Assembly: GCF_001640805.2 (NCBI RefSeq)
Contig: NC_066843.1
Coordinates: 10,069,686-10,133,685, forward strand
Direction: 5' to 3'
Length of the DNA stretch: 64,000 nt
Origin: Lates calcarifer
Lineage: Eukaryota; Chordata; Actinopteri; Centropomidae
In this document: positions 1-11,468 of the stretch, piece by piece
How positions within the stretch are numbered: position 1 is the stretch's first letter
How the letters are laid out: every line of letters starts with the position of its first letter
Translations under genes and position numbers: made by a program
Notes under the pieces: generated by a model
The model's input: the letters and a program-made list of their open reading frames with translations, nothing else
Told to the model about the DNA's origin: nothing
Database searches by the model: none

Positions 1-2085
1 TATTTAGAATATTGTGGATGAGAAAAGGAGCTACTGTTATCTGTTATGCTAACCAAACAATATAGCTTGTAGCAATGTAACTGTCTTTCTGGCCATTGCA
101 GTGATTTCATCTGTTATTGTCTGGGTTTCTAACCTCCAGTAACCTTCACCATTTAGCCGGCCCATCTGGTTGCCCTGTGCCGTTTCCCGTCTCCCTCCCC
201 TGCAGCATTGAGAGCACCTCTTCTCAGGGATATCACACCACAAAGCAGTGAAAGGTCTGTTTTATTAAAAAAGCCATCCCTCCAAACTACAGATCACTTT
301 TCACATTTGATCATATAATTCCTGTGCACCATCCTACCCCACTTCAGTGCTGCCAGGAACTGAAATGCTAGCTACCTTGCTAGCTGTGTTTGTGTGTGCA
401 CGTATGTGTATTTTCTATGCATATCTTTGTCCAAAATCTCTGCTATCTGTGATTTAACTTAAGAGAAGGGAGATAATGATAGATTTCTTTTTTTTTAACC
501 TCGGTATAAAGAGTACAAAGTAAAACAAGAACAAAGAACAAACTTACAGGGACATGTTTCCACTCAGATCATTGGATTGTTGCAGAGAAATAACTGGAGT
601 TCTATTTTCAGATAATTTCAGTCTCTGTTCCATGCACTGAAATAGAGTATGAAATCCATTTCTGTATCAACATATTCTCTCTTGTTCGTTGGTGCTTGTT
701 AACATTTTCCCTTCAGCTCCACTCCTCCTCCATGAAACCATAAAAACACTCAGGCAGTAGCAGGGACAGTCTAGCACCAGGCCCCATGCCTGTAAGGGGT
801 CAAAGTTCAAGCTCATTAGCTGCTACAGTGAATAGTTCGTCTTGCTGGCACAAGCAAGGGTTTACTACGTCACTCTTTCTGCATCCTGGCAGGGCTCAGT
901 TTAGTCTTCTCTCTGTCATTCTCCTTCATGTGCGTCTCAGACCTTTAAAATTCGACACTGCCATTACTTCATAACCAAAGTGACATCATGGCTCTGTCAC
1001 TAAGACAAATGGCAATTTTTCTGTGTTTTCTTCTTCTGAGGAGTGATGCAGCTAGCAGGGTTGCGACATGTGACTGGAAGTGGGTTGCACAGGATGACTT
1101 GGACAATGGAGCGTTCGGGGAAAAAAGCAGGTCCCTTCTTTTGACTCTTGGCTGAAGAACATAGAAGAAACTTGTGAGGGAGACTTTTATCTTTGGTCAT
1201 GGGGGAATTTTACTTGAAAAACAAAATCGTGATCCAGTTTGTAATACATCAGACATGAGATTTAAATTGTTTTATTGAATCTTTTTGAGAATCTTGTTGA
1301 GTGTGTTTTATGAATACACAACCGGCTGCTTAATGACTATTCAAACAGGCAGACATTTGATCTTCAGTTTATGTTGATTTTGAACCCAAACCAGGCAGTT
1401 TATTTTTCGAGGTTCTGGCTGTGGGTGTCCTTACTGAGTACTAGCATAATGCTTATTCCTGGCCTTCCTGAAAAGTCAACATTGTGCTGTCAAACATCGT
1501 TGTTGTTTCTCTATGAAATATCATGAATATAATTGTCGCTGAGCGCTGACTGTTGTCATGTTGATTCTCGACATGGGAGAAAATGATGGCGCGGAACCAA
1601 ATCAAACATTACCTTAAGGAATAAGGGAGTAGAAAAAGGAGGGTTGGAAACCACAGACTCTAGTTTTACTCCACTTTTGTATTACTGACTATTCTGTGGT
1701 CAAGGCTGACCCTCCCAGACACACACTCCACCTTTGACCATTTACCTACACCAAGTCATGCCTTCCATCTTGCGTCATTGAAATCGCAGAGCACCAAGTT
1801 TGGAGTGGCATGCTGGCAACCAGCTAGCATGACCGTAAAGTTTGTGCATGTTTTATCTTTTACCCTCTAATATCTTGCCCTTAAACAGCAAACACACTGA
1901 TCTCATTTTCATTCATTCAAATCACCATCAGCCTCCTCTGGTCCAAATATAACCTGCTGCATTTGCATCAAGCAGCATATAGCTACTGGAGTCAAAACGA
2001 GCTGTTCATCTCCAGCACGGAGGTGACAGTTGTCAGACACTGCTCTAAAGCCTTAAAGCCACAGTTCAGGGTCTAAATGTCGCTT

Positions 2086-2132
2086 GCTGGGTCTCCTTGT
2101 CTGTGAGAGCAAATGACGGTCAGAGACCCAGC
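2086..2132. other. inverted repeat, 10-bp perfect arms
   Basis: GCTGGGTCTC (2086-2095) is followed after 27 bases by its exact reverse complement GAGACCCAGC (2123-2132). It could form a DNA cruciform or an RNA hairpin. No partner gene or known RNA family is recognised. Confidence 0.5.
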
Positions 2133-5100
2133 GTTGGGTTGTAGGCGCCAGAACGTTGTGCAGTGGGTGACCTCTGCAACCACGCTGAGGTTTGCTGCTC
2201 TCACCATAGCACAGCCGTAATGAACTCAGCAGACCACTAAAAGGCTATGGCTTCCTCTCACTATCTGTGCTCAGTCCCAGCTCCCCAATCTCACTGAGGA
2301 CACAGTCCCAGGAAAAGGGGGTCTAGCTGTAGCAGAAGGGCAAGACAGAGGATGGGGTGAAAGCCAGAGTCAAGTTTGCTTTACCTCTGTTTGTATTTGT
2401 TTGCGGTCCTGTTGAGATTGTCTGTTGACTGAATGCAGCTGATCAAGTTCTTGGGTTTGGTGTTGAGTCTAAAATGTTTTGTGTTGCGTAAGAGGAAACA
2501 GCAGGAAGGAGGTAAGCAGGTTCATATATCGGAGAGAATCTGTTTGATGCTACCCATTTGTAGTCTTTGGGAGTTGGTAACGTCTGCTATAATTCAGCCC
2601 AGGCTTTATACTTATTCTTTGCAGTTGTGTGAGTGCAAAAAATAAGTGAATGAATGAAAAGATTTGTTGCCAAATGCTCTAACACACTTCAGCAACTGCA
2701 AAGTGAGAAACCTGTTTGGAAATGGTTGCTGTTGATACACTGTGTAGCTCATTTCAAAGCCAGAGCAGGGAGCAGGAGCAGTTCACAGTGTCAGGACTGT
2801 GAAAAGGTGAGAGAGGCTTGTGTAAATGCCCCTTCAGCCACTTTCATTTTAGGTCTTCTGTGGTCCACAAACACACACATGCACACCCTCACACACAACA
2901 CACCTCTCCTGCTGGCCCCATATTGTTTTATTCTTTGACAATAGATTCAGTTACATAATGAACCCCATCCATATCAAAGGCTGGGCCAGGGATAGACTGG
3001 CGTGGCTCCAAGCCCCTTGGAACGAGCCAAAACCACATGGGAGAACAAACTCTTCCCTATTTTTTCCCCTCTCCCCCCTCTCCCCTGCTCTTTGTCATAC
3101 CACAAAAGATATCAAGTGTGAGAGGATGGACATGTGTTGCTGATCATATGCGTATTAAACAAATATTGCAATGGTCACCTAATATGTTGCGGTGTTCTGT
3201 CTGTTTTAGAATGGCCCAGAAACCAGAGAAAGTGTGGCATCCCAGACATGGTTTCAAAATGCATTCCTCATGGCACTATACTATATAGGCTTGTGAGAAT
3301 TGAGTTAGTGAGTATAGAAAATCGAACCGCAGGTTGTGGGGTATATATGCACCACTAGGGTAAATAGGTTTTGATGGGCTCTGCTGTTTTGTCTGAATCG
3401 CCATGTTGCGCTGGGCGACAAGATTTGGTGCTCCCACAGAGTGCACTCACACACGGCTCTGCCAACACTGAGCTACATTTAAAACTCTGGTCCTGCTGTC
3501 CCTGCCACACTTTCTGCCAAGCAGCTCCACAAAACGAGAAATAAAGGAGAGATTTTTCTTTATTTTCTTTCTACCTGAGCCTTTCCAGCCTTCTGTCCCT
3601 TTCCTGTCTCTTTATCATATCTTGGTGTCTTTTTCCCCCTCACACATTCTCTTTCTTGCTTTGTCTCTACCTCTACTACCTCTGCATCAGTAGCATGAAA
3701 AATTTGTGGCAAATGTTCCTCCCACACTCCACATTCCAGGGTCTTACAGGATCCCACATGCTGGTGGCTCAGTCTCTCTCTCCTCTGTCTCACTGGTGAC
3801 ACAGGAGTGCAACTTGTGTGGGTGCTGGGGGCTGTAGGGCAGGGTAACAATGTGAGTGTGTGTGTAGGGGGGGCAGAAATATGCTAATTTATCATTCTTA
3901 ATTAGATCAGCCAGAAGAGAGGCTCCCTCCGTATTAAAATCGCCTCTTATTTATAACGACCAGAAGTTTTTCAAATACACACTGAACTAGCTCATTTCAC
4001 ATTTACTCTTTCATTGTAAATTTAAAATTTAAATGGGACAGAAAATATTATGTCAACTTCTGTCAATCATTGTCAGTGTCAAGTCTGACTAAAACATCAG
4101 ACAGTAAATTGACTCTGTGATAAGCAGGGCAGCAGAGGGTTAAGAGGGAAAAAGGTAGAGATGAGATAACTTCAAGTAAAGATGGAGAAAGTACATGGTG
4201 ATGGAACAGAGCCACAGTTCAACAAAAGCAGAAAGCTGTGACAGTGAAAACACAGCCATAGTTACTAATCAACAAGTCTTAAAGCTGTGGAAAGAAGATG
4301 AGCAGCTATGCTGCCACCCCATTCACAATTGAGATGTGCCAAGAAAAAGTGAAAAGGAGAGAACAAATGAAAAAAGAAAGTGAAAGACTGTGGACAACTG
4401 TTCAGAGAACAGAACATGACCAGATGTCAAATTGTTGCTGTATTTTTTTCCATTTTCTTTATTTCTTCTCTCCTTTAAAAAAAATTAATTAATTAAGAAC
4501 AGTCCACCTGTGGTGGTGACACTATCACTATCACCATTTTACAGAGCTGATAACTCCCAATTTAAAATTAAAATAATATTTATTCATTTATTATTAAATA
4601 TTTTGTTTAAAATAATATACAACCTTTATTTTTGAATCTAAATGTGAATTTTACTAAATATGAAATTTATAGTGAGCACCAGAAAGTTTCATTAATCAGA
4701 AAAGTAGTAGAAGTAACCTGACACTGTCTGACTTTCTCTGGTGCAGTAATCCCTCCCCATCTGGCACTCCAAGCAGGTTGAAACAGACACTGAGAATTAT
4801 TTGCAAATAGTTCTAGACCCAGGTCTGAATATCTTTTCAGTAAACAACCATAATCAGTCACTCCACTGGGACAGATTTACTTCAAAATGCCTTTTTTTTT
4901 TTTTTTATTTCACGCCTGATTGAAGCACCAGATTTTAAATTTTATGATGACGTTTTATGATGAAGTTTTCACAAAGATTTACACACTGATCCCACCAGAT
5001 TTACCAAGAAGTATTTCAATCCTTAAAGTACAAACAAACTGCAACTTTATAGTCAGTTAAACCAAAACCGTTATGGTTTGGATTTGTACCTCCCAGATAC

Positions 5101-5159
5101 TTTTGAAAGAAGTTGGGGTTTTTTTCTCTTCTCAAACATTTTACTCTCCTTTTAGCCAA

Positions 5160-5560
5160 ACTGATTGAAGTCAACATCAGGTCCTCACGGGAGCTGGTTG
5201 ATGTAAGTATTGCCGGCCAATCGTAGGTGACCCTGGTGGAGCCAGCATCAATTTAGTGGCATTTTGAAAGCTGGAGTGTTGGCAGTCCGCTTCCCTCCCT
5301 TCTTCTCTGTGCGGGCCCATCCGTGAGGAATTGGGCAAGTCAATGTTGGTTCTGTCTGCCACCCTGTTTTGCTTGGCCTGGTCATGCCAGCAAACACAGG
5401 AGACACCAATATGCTTTATTTAGTGAGAAGAACAGGGAGACAAGGCAAAATAAGCCTCAGGAAGTCATTTACTTGGGCGGAGCGGCTGAGATTTAGTTGA
5501 ACGTGTTTGCCTTGGAAGCTGTGTGAGATACTGTTGCAAACAAGAGGGTAAGGCAGCTTT
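5160..5560. promoter_or_regulatory. complex, enhancer-like stretch 3' of sox8
   Basis: This interval has no simple repeats, balanced base composition and no coding frame, in contrast to its AT-rich surroundings. It has the texture of conserved non-coding DNA. It lies about 2.4 kb past the predicted sox8 poly(A) site. Function is inferred only from texture and position. Confidence 0.25.
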
Positions 5561-5959
5561 TTATTTTATTTTTTAAACAATCTATGCCATTTTGATGTGA
5601 CTTACACTGTACATTGCTGAGCTTTCAGATAGAAACCTCCTAGTCAAAATTTTATGTATGTACTCAAATGATGGAAATTCACAGTAATATAATCAAAATA
5701 AAGTCAAATTGGTAAAATTATTAAAGTATTTAAGTCATCACCAAACTATGTGACCGTGTGGATGAAAGAATAGATTTCAACATAAGGTTAAAAAAATACT
5801 ATCCACAACAATAAAATGATCTGTTACCAAGCTCTATTTATTTTATTGTTTTCTTGACAAGGGAATGTTTTATTCTTTTGTGAAGACAAAGTGTTAATTC
5901 ATTTTACAGTTCTGTTGACAATAAAACAACCATCAATGATGAGACATTAGCTGGATGCA

Positions 5960-6290
5960 GGAAGACGACTCAGTGCATCGAAGTGGGATCAGGCTGGGCA
6001 GATTCAGTGACAGGCAATAGCCGTGCTTTATGTCCACTTCATTTCCCTTGCAAATCAGCCTCGCATTCTCAGAGTTTTCACAGTTCCCAGCTCCCTCTTT
6101 TTCCCCGAAACATGCCCTGAGTCAGCCAGGCTCATTAGACAGGATGAGACTATTACCAGGCGAGTTATCCCACTCCTAACAATGGGATGTGGTCAGGTGG
6201 TGGACGCACCAGTTTCACTGGGTTCATCGTGCTTCCCCCTTCATGTCCTCTGGGTTCAAGACCGCGACTCTTTCTTAGTCCAATAACGCC
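5960..6290. promoter_or_regulatory. enhancer-like stretch with a consensus SOX site
   Basis: This is another non-repetitive, non-coding interval downstream of sox8. It contains a perfect SOX-type site AACAATGG at 6178-6185, so auto- or cross-regulation by SoxE proteins is possible. A short open frame here has no recognisable protein features. Confidence 0.28.
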
Positions 6291-6568
6291 CTTCCCTCCA
6301 TCAACAATAAATGTGACAGCTGGAATGTAATACAGCCTCAGTGCACCAGTGTCAACATTATTATAAATTATATTTCATTTTCATTTCCTGTTTGTGCATA
6401 TATGTGAGTGTGGAGTTACAAGGGTTTCTGTGAGTGTGTGAGCATCTATAGTATATGTATGTTCTGTCACAGTGTTTTTGTGCCCTACGGTCGCACCGGA
6501 TTTGAATATATGCTCATAAGTGAACCATTTTTCGCAGACAAAGTTGCAACTACAGTGTAAAAGTGTTC

Positions 6569-6598
6569 CTTCATTCATTCATTCATTCCTTCATTCAC
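6569..6598. repeat. (ATTC)n tetranucleotide repeat
   Basis: About six ATTC units with one TTCC interruption. Confidence 0.85.
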
Positions 6599-7074
6599 TA
6601 TAATGTGCTGATGTAACTTGCAGTGAAGTCCCCCAATTCCAGTTCTTTTTTTTTTTTTTTTTTAAGCTATTTACAGTAGGGCTTTCAGGAGGCCCAATCA
6701 GAAACTGTGGACAAGTTCCAGGGAAACAGGACCCAAGCACCCTGAAGAGCCTTTTTGCCTCACTTTTATTCACTCCTGTTCTTTCTCAAGAGTTCCTCCT
6801 GAAAGTATTTGGCAAACACTGGTGAAAAAAAAAAGACTTTGAGGGAAGAAAAACAACAAGTCGTTCTTGAGCCACCCACACCCCATCTGCTGTGGTATTA
6901 TCTTCTTTTATTATCTACAGATTATGTGCGCTGATATGATTTCTACAGTTTGGTCTGGTGGTCATTGTGGTGGTTGTTCTTGTTGTTTTTTGTTTGTGGA
7001 GCGTTGTGATATGAGACAGCGAGTTGGGGGGGGGGGTGAAAAATCCTCCCCCATGTGCATCTAATCGTCCATTC

Positions 7075-7330
7075 AGGACCCTCTTAATGGCTTGTCAGTT
7101 CCCCTTGCCCTTCCATTTTCTGTCCAATTAATTCCTTTCTAGCTGTCCGGATAAAGGGACACAATGGGGCCCCTCCACAGCATAATGAATCATTAAAATT
7201 CAGCAGCGCGGCCCTGGCACTTGGCTTCTCCCTGGACTGGTTAGGGACGGCTGCTTGGCATGCATGCCAGGGCCAACTTGAGCATTCTACCCACTGGTCC
7301 AGAGGAGATATGATCGCGCCTCATTCCTCT
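7075..7330. promoter_or_regulatory. enhancer-like stretch with a SOX-type site
   Basis: This non-repetitive interval directly follows a G-rich tract (7026-7036). It contains ACAATGG (7161-7167), several TAAT-core homeodomain-like sites near 7185-7200, and the palindrome TGGCATGCATGCCA at about 7256-7269. It lies just beyond the predicted sox8 3' end. Confidence 0.28.
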
Positions 7331-7912
7331 TTTCAGTTGTTTGACGAAAAAATTAATAATCAAAATTAACTAGTTTGGGAGATTAGTCTATGGCCATATA
7401 TGAAGTGTCAAATAAAGAGCCTGTAAGGTCAGAAAGCACTAGAAATTCAGATAAACTGTTCACTGCAACATCCTGCAATTTTGTTTTAGGCACCTGTATA
7501 TTCCTCTAAAGCGTATAAGCTCCACAGCAAACAGATAATTTAACATGTATTTTGCAAAACTCAGTAGACTTACACATCCACCTGATGTGAACAGCAGCCA
7601 ATTAAATTTACTGTGAAGTTTTAATTACTGTCACTTTGGAAAACAATTCGGACGGATGAGAGCCGCAAATAATTCCCTAGAGGTCTCACTGGTCTACCCT
7701 CACAGCTGTAGCTCACAGTACAGATGTTAGACAAGAACGCTAATATGAACAGCTGGTATCCTGCACAGAGGCAAACCCATAAACACTGCTCACTTCAATT
7801 CAATTAATTCTATTTATTTATTATTTTTCAAATGATATCCAAATAATAATAATATTTAAGAACAAATATGGACGATAAAAAAGACAATGACAAATATCAA
7901 GAAAAAGTATCT

Positions 7913-9530
7913 TTTATTTTTAAAAAATGGCCAGCGAATGGGTTAGCTGTGCATGTGTGAATGAAACTCTAGTTAATAGAACAACAATAATTTTCACAGC
8001 CTTTCTCAAAAATTATACACCAGAATAATATACAAAATACAGTTCTGTGGACAATATCTGGAGCACGAAGCTCTGTATGTTTCTCACACAGCATCTCACA
8101 GAACATTACATACCAAGGCTGTAAGGAATGATGTCAAATTAAGGATATAATCAGGAGCGGGTTAACTGTAGGAGTTTCTGGTGTAGATTACTGATTGTGT
8201 GCTGCCTGAAGTTTGTTAATAATTCAGTTTCATATTGAAATACTGACAATAAGCATTAGAAGGCACAAAAACATTTTGCGCGAGACTGCAGCAGTGAGTT
8301 GGCACATGATGGCTGATGAGATAAATTTGGGCAAAAACACACACACACTTAATTTTGTCTTTAAACCCTAAATACTCTTTTTTTGAGTAATGGATAAAGT
8401 TCAAAGATAATTCTCAGTAAAGAGTTGTTTTAAGTATCATTGGTGTGTATCGTGTCATGGGATATGTATCTCTTGCCCAAGGAAATGGCTCTCACATACA
8501 AATGCATTTTATCTCCCTGACACACACACACACGCACACACGGATGCATGTACACACGCATATCTGCATGTTGTCCGTCCACATATACAGGAGGTCCAGC
8601 TGACATGTCACTCAGAGTGTGTGGTGTTATTTTACCCCATTTCCTTTAACCCTAGATCATGACTAATCGCAATTTGCCAAGCATAGCTTTCAGACACCTG
8701 TTCTGTCCTGTGCGAGTCTGTTGGTCCTTCTCTGTTTTCTTGCAATTGGGAATGGAGACAGGAAAGTGTGGAAATTAGACAGGAAATTGGTCTTCAACGG
8801 AATGATATCAAATGCACTGAACGTGTACTGTCCTTCACATCATTTGCCTTGTTTTCAATAAAAGCCAAACAGTACTGTAAATAACCAAACCCACATTACA
8901 TGTGTTTATCTACTTAAAAACAAAAAAAAGAAACCAATAATGCATGAACATAAATACATATAAGACTTTTATGCCAAAATGACACTATAAGATTCATATG
9001 AGCCATTTAGTTAAGACTGATCCACTAATGCAAATGGCCAAGTGTGCTGCGATATAGCTCTGGCCATTAATGTAAATTTTACTGCAAATTCACATAATTG
9101 GTTCCATGTATATTCTCCAATGTATCTGTTTCTCCATCTGCTTCACAACAAAATTGGGCCAAACCGCTTCTCTCCTACACATTCAGTGGCAGGCCTTTGC
9201 TTTACCTCAAGTGTGTGCACACACGTGCAATCTTAAACTGGAAAGATGGGGGGGTGTACAGGATGTAGGCGTAGGCGACATGTCCTCATGGAGGAGTTTG
9301 GCTCACCAACAACACAATTTGTCTTTGTAAAAAGTCTAAGTGTGTTTTCATCGCAACAATATAACTTTGTATAAAATCAGCAGGCACTTTTTCTTGTTTG
9401 TTTCATGTTCGAATGGTCACAGGTAACCTACTACCCCCCTACACACTTCTCCACCTGCACCTTGCGTCCTTCATTAGTAGTGCATCAATCTGAATGAGTC
9501 TCTGGCGTGAACTGACTGTGTCCTGTCCCC
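7913..9530 (-). other. sox8: probable sox8 3' UTR with candidate poly(A) signal
   Basis: The first AATAAA on the minus strand after the stop codon is at 7913-7918, predicting a 3' UTR of about 1.6 kb. No AATAAA or ATTAAA was found on that strand between the stop and this point. A further cluster of AT-rich signals lies at about 7811-7826. The interval also holds a small CA tract at 8520-8540 and no other ORF worth calling. Confidence 0.5.
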
Positions 9531-10285
9531 TTAAGGTCGAGACAGCGTGGTGTAGACAGGCTGGTCCCAGCTGGAGGCGGTGGGGCTGTGGGCAGGAGCC
9601 ATGGACAGACTATTGAGGATCGGGCTGCTGTAGGGCCGCCTGGATGAGTGGAAGTAAGGGTACTGGTAGAGGCTAGAAGGGTAGCCAGAGTAAGGGTTGT
9701 AATAGTTGGAGCTCTGGAGGTCAGTATAGTCACACTGGGAGCTGGAGAAAGAGGCTGCGGCCGAGGCAGCTGATGTAGCCGAGGTGACACAGGCCTGGCT
9801 ACTGTAGGAGCCGTAATCAGAGTGTGAGGGTGACCCGTGGGAGTGCTCGCTGTAGTGGCTGGGGCTCAATTGCTCTGTTTTAATATGGAGCCGATGCTGC
9901 CCCACTTCGCTGGCGGAGGAAGAAGAGGAGGACATGGTGCTCTTGCGACTCCATGCTGACCCGTTGGCACCCGTGTGGCTGTAAGAGGAAGCGTAAGAGC
10001 CGCCAGGTCCGGGAGCCTGACCGTGGCTATGGTCGGAGGGCAGGGCGGAGGAGCCTGAGGCGTGGCCGTTGAGCGGGAGGTACTGGTCAAACTCGTGCAC
10101 GTCAAAGGTCTCCATGTTGCTGATGACATCAGTGCTGAGCTCAGAGATGTCTACATTGCTGAAGTCGATGTTTTGCCTGCTGCTGTCAACTAGACGACGG
10201 CCTTCATGTTTCAGATCCTGCTTCACCCCGTGGTGCAGATCTGTTTTGGGAGTAGTGGGTGGTGTAGGGGGACCATGGGGCTGCC
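9531..10285 (-). CDS. sox8: sox8 coding exon 3 (K2 region and C-terminal transactivation domain)
   Basis: Exon 3 starts with GG completing a Gly codon and runs 250 further codons to TAA (9533-9531). It encodes [11 protein letters not shown], the [11 protein letters not shown] region, a Ser/His/Tyr-rich tail with a run of seven serines, the sumoylation-type HIKTEQLSP, and the conserved end [14 protein letters not shown]. The composition (Ser, Tyr, Pro, Gly) is usual for a SoxE transactivation domain. Long open frames on the opposite strand and in the +1 frame across this exon are shadows of its biased codons. Confidence 0.95.
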
Positions 10286-11468
10286 CTGAAAAGAAAATAT
10301 CAGAAATAAATAAAACATTTAAACTTAATTTAAACCATTTAAAAGGAATTTACATTAGCTTAAAACTATTTTGAAATAAAACTCAAAGACTAATTGTTTT
10401 GGATAGATTATTTCATATATTAAATGTGACAACATGCCTGCATGTTCAGGGTGGTGGTGCCCATCAGTCATCCCTGCCAGTCCTCCCATCCCTGGTTCTG
10501 CTTTATACATGTGATGTGCCAGTTCCGCTCCTGAGTCTGAGTCGCTCTGGCCTGGTTTCACGTTCTTCCGTCGCCGAGGTTGGTACTTGTAGTCTGGATG
10601 GTCTTTCTTGTGCTGGACCCGAAGCCTCTCTGCTTCATCTACAAACGGCCTCTTTTCACTCTCTGAGAGCAAACTATGGTGAAAAGAAATATATGAAATG
10701 TCAAAATGTATTCAGTCAGACTAAACAAAAATAAAAAATTTCAATTAAGTTATTTTTAAAAAGTTATTGCTGAGTTTTTTCTTTATTGTCAATAGATCAG
10801 GAAAAATGCCAGTTCTTCTAAATCATTTCCATTCAAAGCCAAAACTTTTTGAAAATTAGTCAATTTTAGATTTTTAACTCATTATTTTTTATATTTTTTT
10901 CTGTTAAAGTAAAATATTATTCATTTAATGTTAATTGTTCTCATATACAAATCTGTAGCCGTGGGCTACTCTGTTATTTTCATTTAATACAGGTAATTTA
11001 CACCATCTTTTCCTGCATTTCTCTTTCATAATAAATAAAATGTTTCCTTACCGCCACAGTTTGCCCAGCGTCTTGCTCAGTTCGGCGTTGTGCAGGTGTG
11101 GGTACTGATCCGCCAGCTTTCTGCGGGCCGCTTGCGCCCAAACCATGAACGCGTTCATGGGTCTCTTGACGTGGGGTTTACTCTTCAGGGATCCGTTCCC
11201 TCTCACGGGCATGGGTACCAAGGACCAGTCGTATCCCTTGAGCACTTGAGAAACGGCGTCCCGTATGCAAGCTGGGAACCGTTCGTCATCCTCGGAGTCC
11301 AGTTTCTTGCCCAAACCGGTGAGCAGGGACCCTTGGCCGTCGGATCCTGTCGGTGAGGACGGAGCATCGGAGTCGGAGTCGTCCTGGGACATAGGAGCTG
11401 TTCGTGCCCGATGGACTGCACGGCTGGTCGCCGACACACTTGTCATGCTCCTCTGTCATTTTTAACAT
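9531..11468 (-). CDS. sox8: SoxE transcription factor Sox8, three coding exons, apparent frameshift in exon 1
   Basis: This is the coding span of sox8, a nuclear HMG-box transcription factor of the SoxE group (Sox8, 9, 10) that acts in neural crest, glia, gonad and skeletal development. Joined exons are 11468-11052, 10673-10438 and 10285-9531, giving about 468 residues if the extra base at 11393 is ignored; human SOX8 has 446. In order the protein shows an acidic, Ser-rich N-terminus with SDSDAPSSP, the SoxE dimerisation region (about residues 60-90, with [20 protein letters not shown]), the HMG box (about 98-175, RPMNAFMVW to YQPRRRK), the [10 protein letters not shown] stretch, a K2-like central region with [11 protein letters not shown], a sumoylation-type IKTE, and the C-terminus [10 protein letters not shown]. 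Sox8 rather than Sox9 or Sox10 is chosen from [17 protein letters not shown] and [13 protein letters not shown]. The start is the first ATG after an in-frame stop at 11538-11540. Read literally, that frame ends at 11286-11288 after 60 codons. Confidence 0.95.
10286..10437 (-). other. sox8: sox8 intron 2, short, with a GC donor (GC-AG)
   Basis: Exon 2 ends CATGCAG and the intron begins GCATGT. The acceptor is TTTTCAG before GGCAGCCCCATGG. Only this junction keeps the frame of the conserved [10 protein letters not shown] segment. The nearest GT, a few bases into the intron, gives the wrong phase. At 152 bp the intron is short. GC-AG introns are a known minority class spliced by the major spliceosome, usually with strong flanking matches such as the CAG|GCATGT seen here. 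Confidence 0.85.
10438..10673 (-). CDS. sox8: sox8 coding exon 2 (rest of HMG box and linker)
   Basis: The exon has 236 bases: one base completes the split Arg codon, then come 78 codons and one final base. It encodes [20 protein letters not shown], helix 3 and the C-terminal nuclear localisation signal YQPRRRK, then the Ser/Asp-rich SDSDSGAEL and the sumoylation-like MYKAEPG. It ends at HPEHA plus the first base of a Gly codon. No internal stop or indel is visible. Confidence 0.95.
10674..11051 (-). other. sox8: sox8 intron 1 (GT-AG), 378 bp
   Basis: The donor is GTAAGG directly after the TGGCG of exon 1, and the acceptor reads CACCATAG before TTTGCTC of exon 2. The intron splits an Arg codon (CG|T) within the HMG box, the position typical of SoxE genes. 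The interior is AT-rich and holds nothing else recognisable. Confidence 0.9.
11052..11468 (-). CDS. sox8: sox8 coding exon 1 (N-terminus, dimerisation region, first part of HMG box)
   Basis: The exon starts with ATG at 11468-11466 (A at -3, a favourable context) and ends inside the HMG box after the first two bases of an Arg codon (TGG CG), followed by a GTAAGG donor at 11051. The SoxE HMG-box intron sits at this same place. The first 25 residues include MTEEHDKC and CSPSGTNSS, the usual vertebrate Sox8 N-terminus. From 11392 onward the Sox8 protein ([14 protein letters not shown] and beyond) continues in another frame. The clean frame over the last 114 codons, including a perfect HMG-box start, shows that the exon is otherwise under coding constraint. 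Confidence 0.92.
11393..11393 (-). other. sox8: single-base insertion / frameshift in sox8 exon 1
   Basis: On the minus strand, codons for N-S-S are followed by one unpaired T and then ATG-TCC-CAG-GAC-GAC (M-S-Q-D-D). Removing this T joins the two frames into the expected vertebrate Sox8 N-terminus. The surrounding bases are not a homopolymer. The cause may be an assembly or base-calling error, a rare allele, or a real lesion bypassed by initiation at a downstream ATG (11446 or 11392). Confidence 0.85.

Larger units (their letters stand above)
1..7912. other. gene-free flank downstream of sox8
   Basis: No ORF here resembles a known protein and no exon pair could be built. AT-rich sequence with scattered CA tracts alternates with more complex stretches described separately (5160-5560, 5960-6290, 7075-7330). 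A 10-bp-stem hairpin lies at 2086-2132. Short ATTC repeats (6569-6598) and poly-T tracts (about 4890-4906 and 6645-6663) are also present. Confidence 0.6.

Noticed and set aside
3351..3366. CTCF-like CCACTAGGG near 3.35 kb
   Set aside because: The second half of the motif (GGCGC) is missing.
9531..11468. Assignment as sox9 or sox10
   Set aside because: Exon structure is shared, but the [10 protein letters not shown]-terminus, [11 protein letters not shown], the [13 protein letters not shown] segment and the [11 protein letters not shown]-terminus are Sox8-type, and the length is shorter than Sox9.
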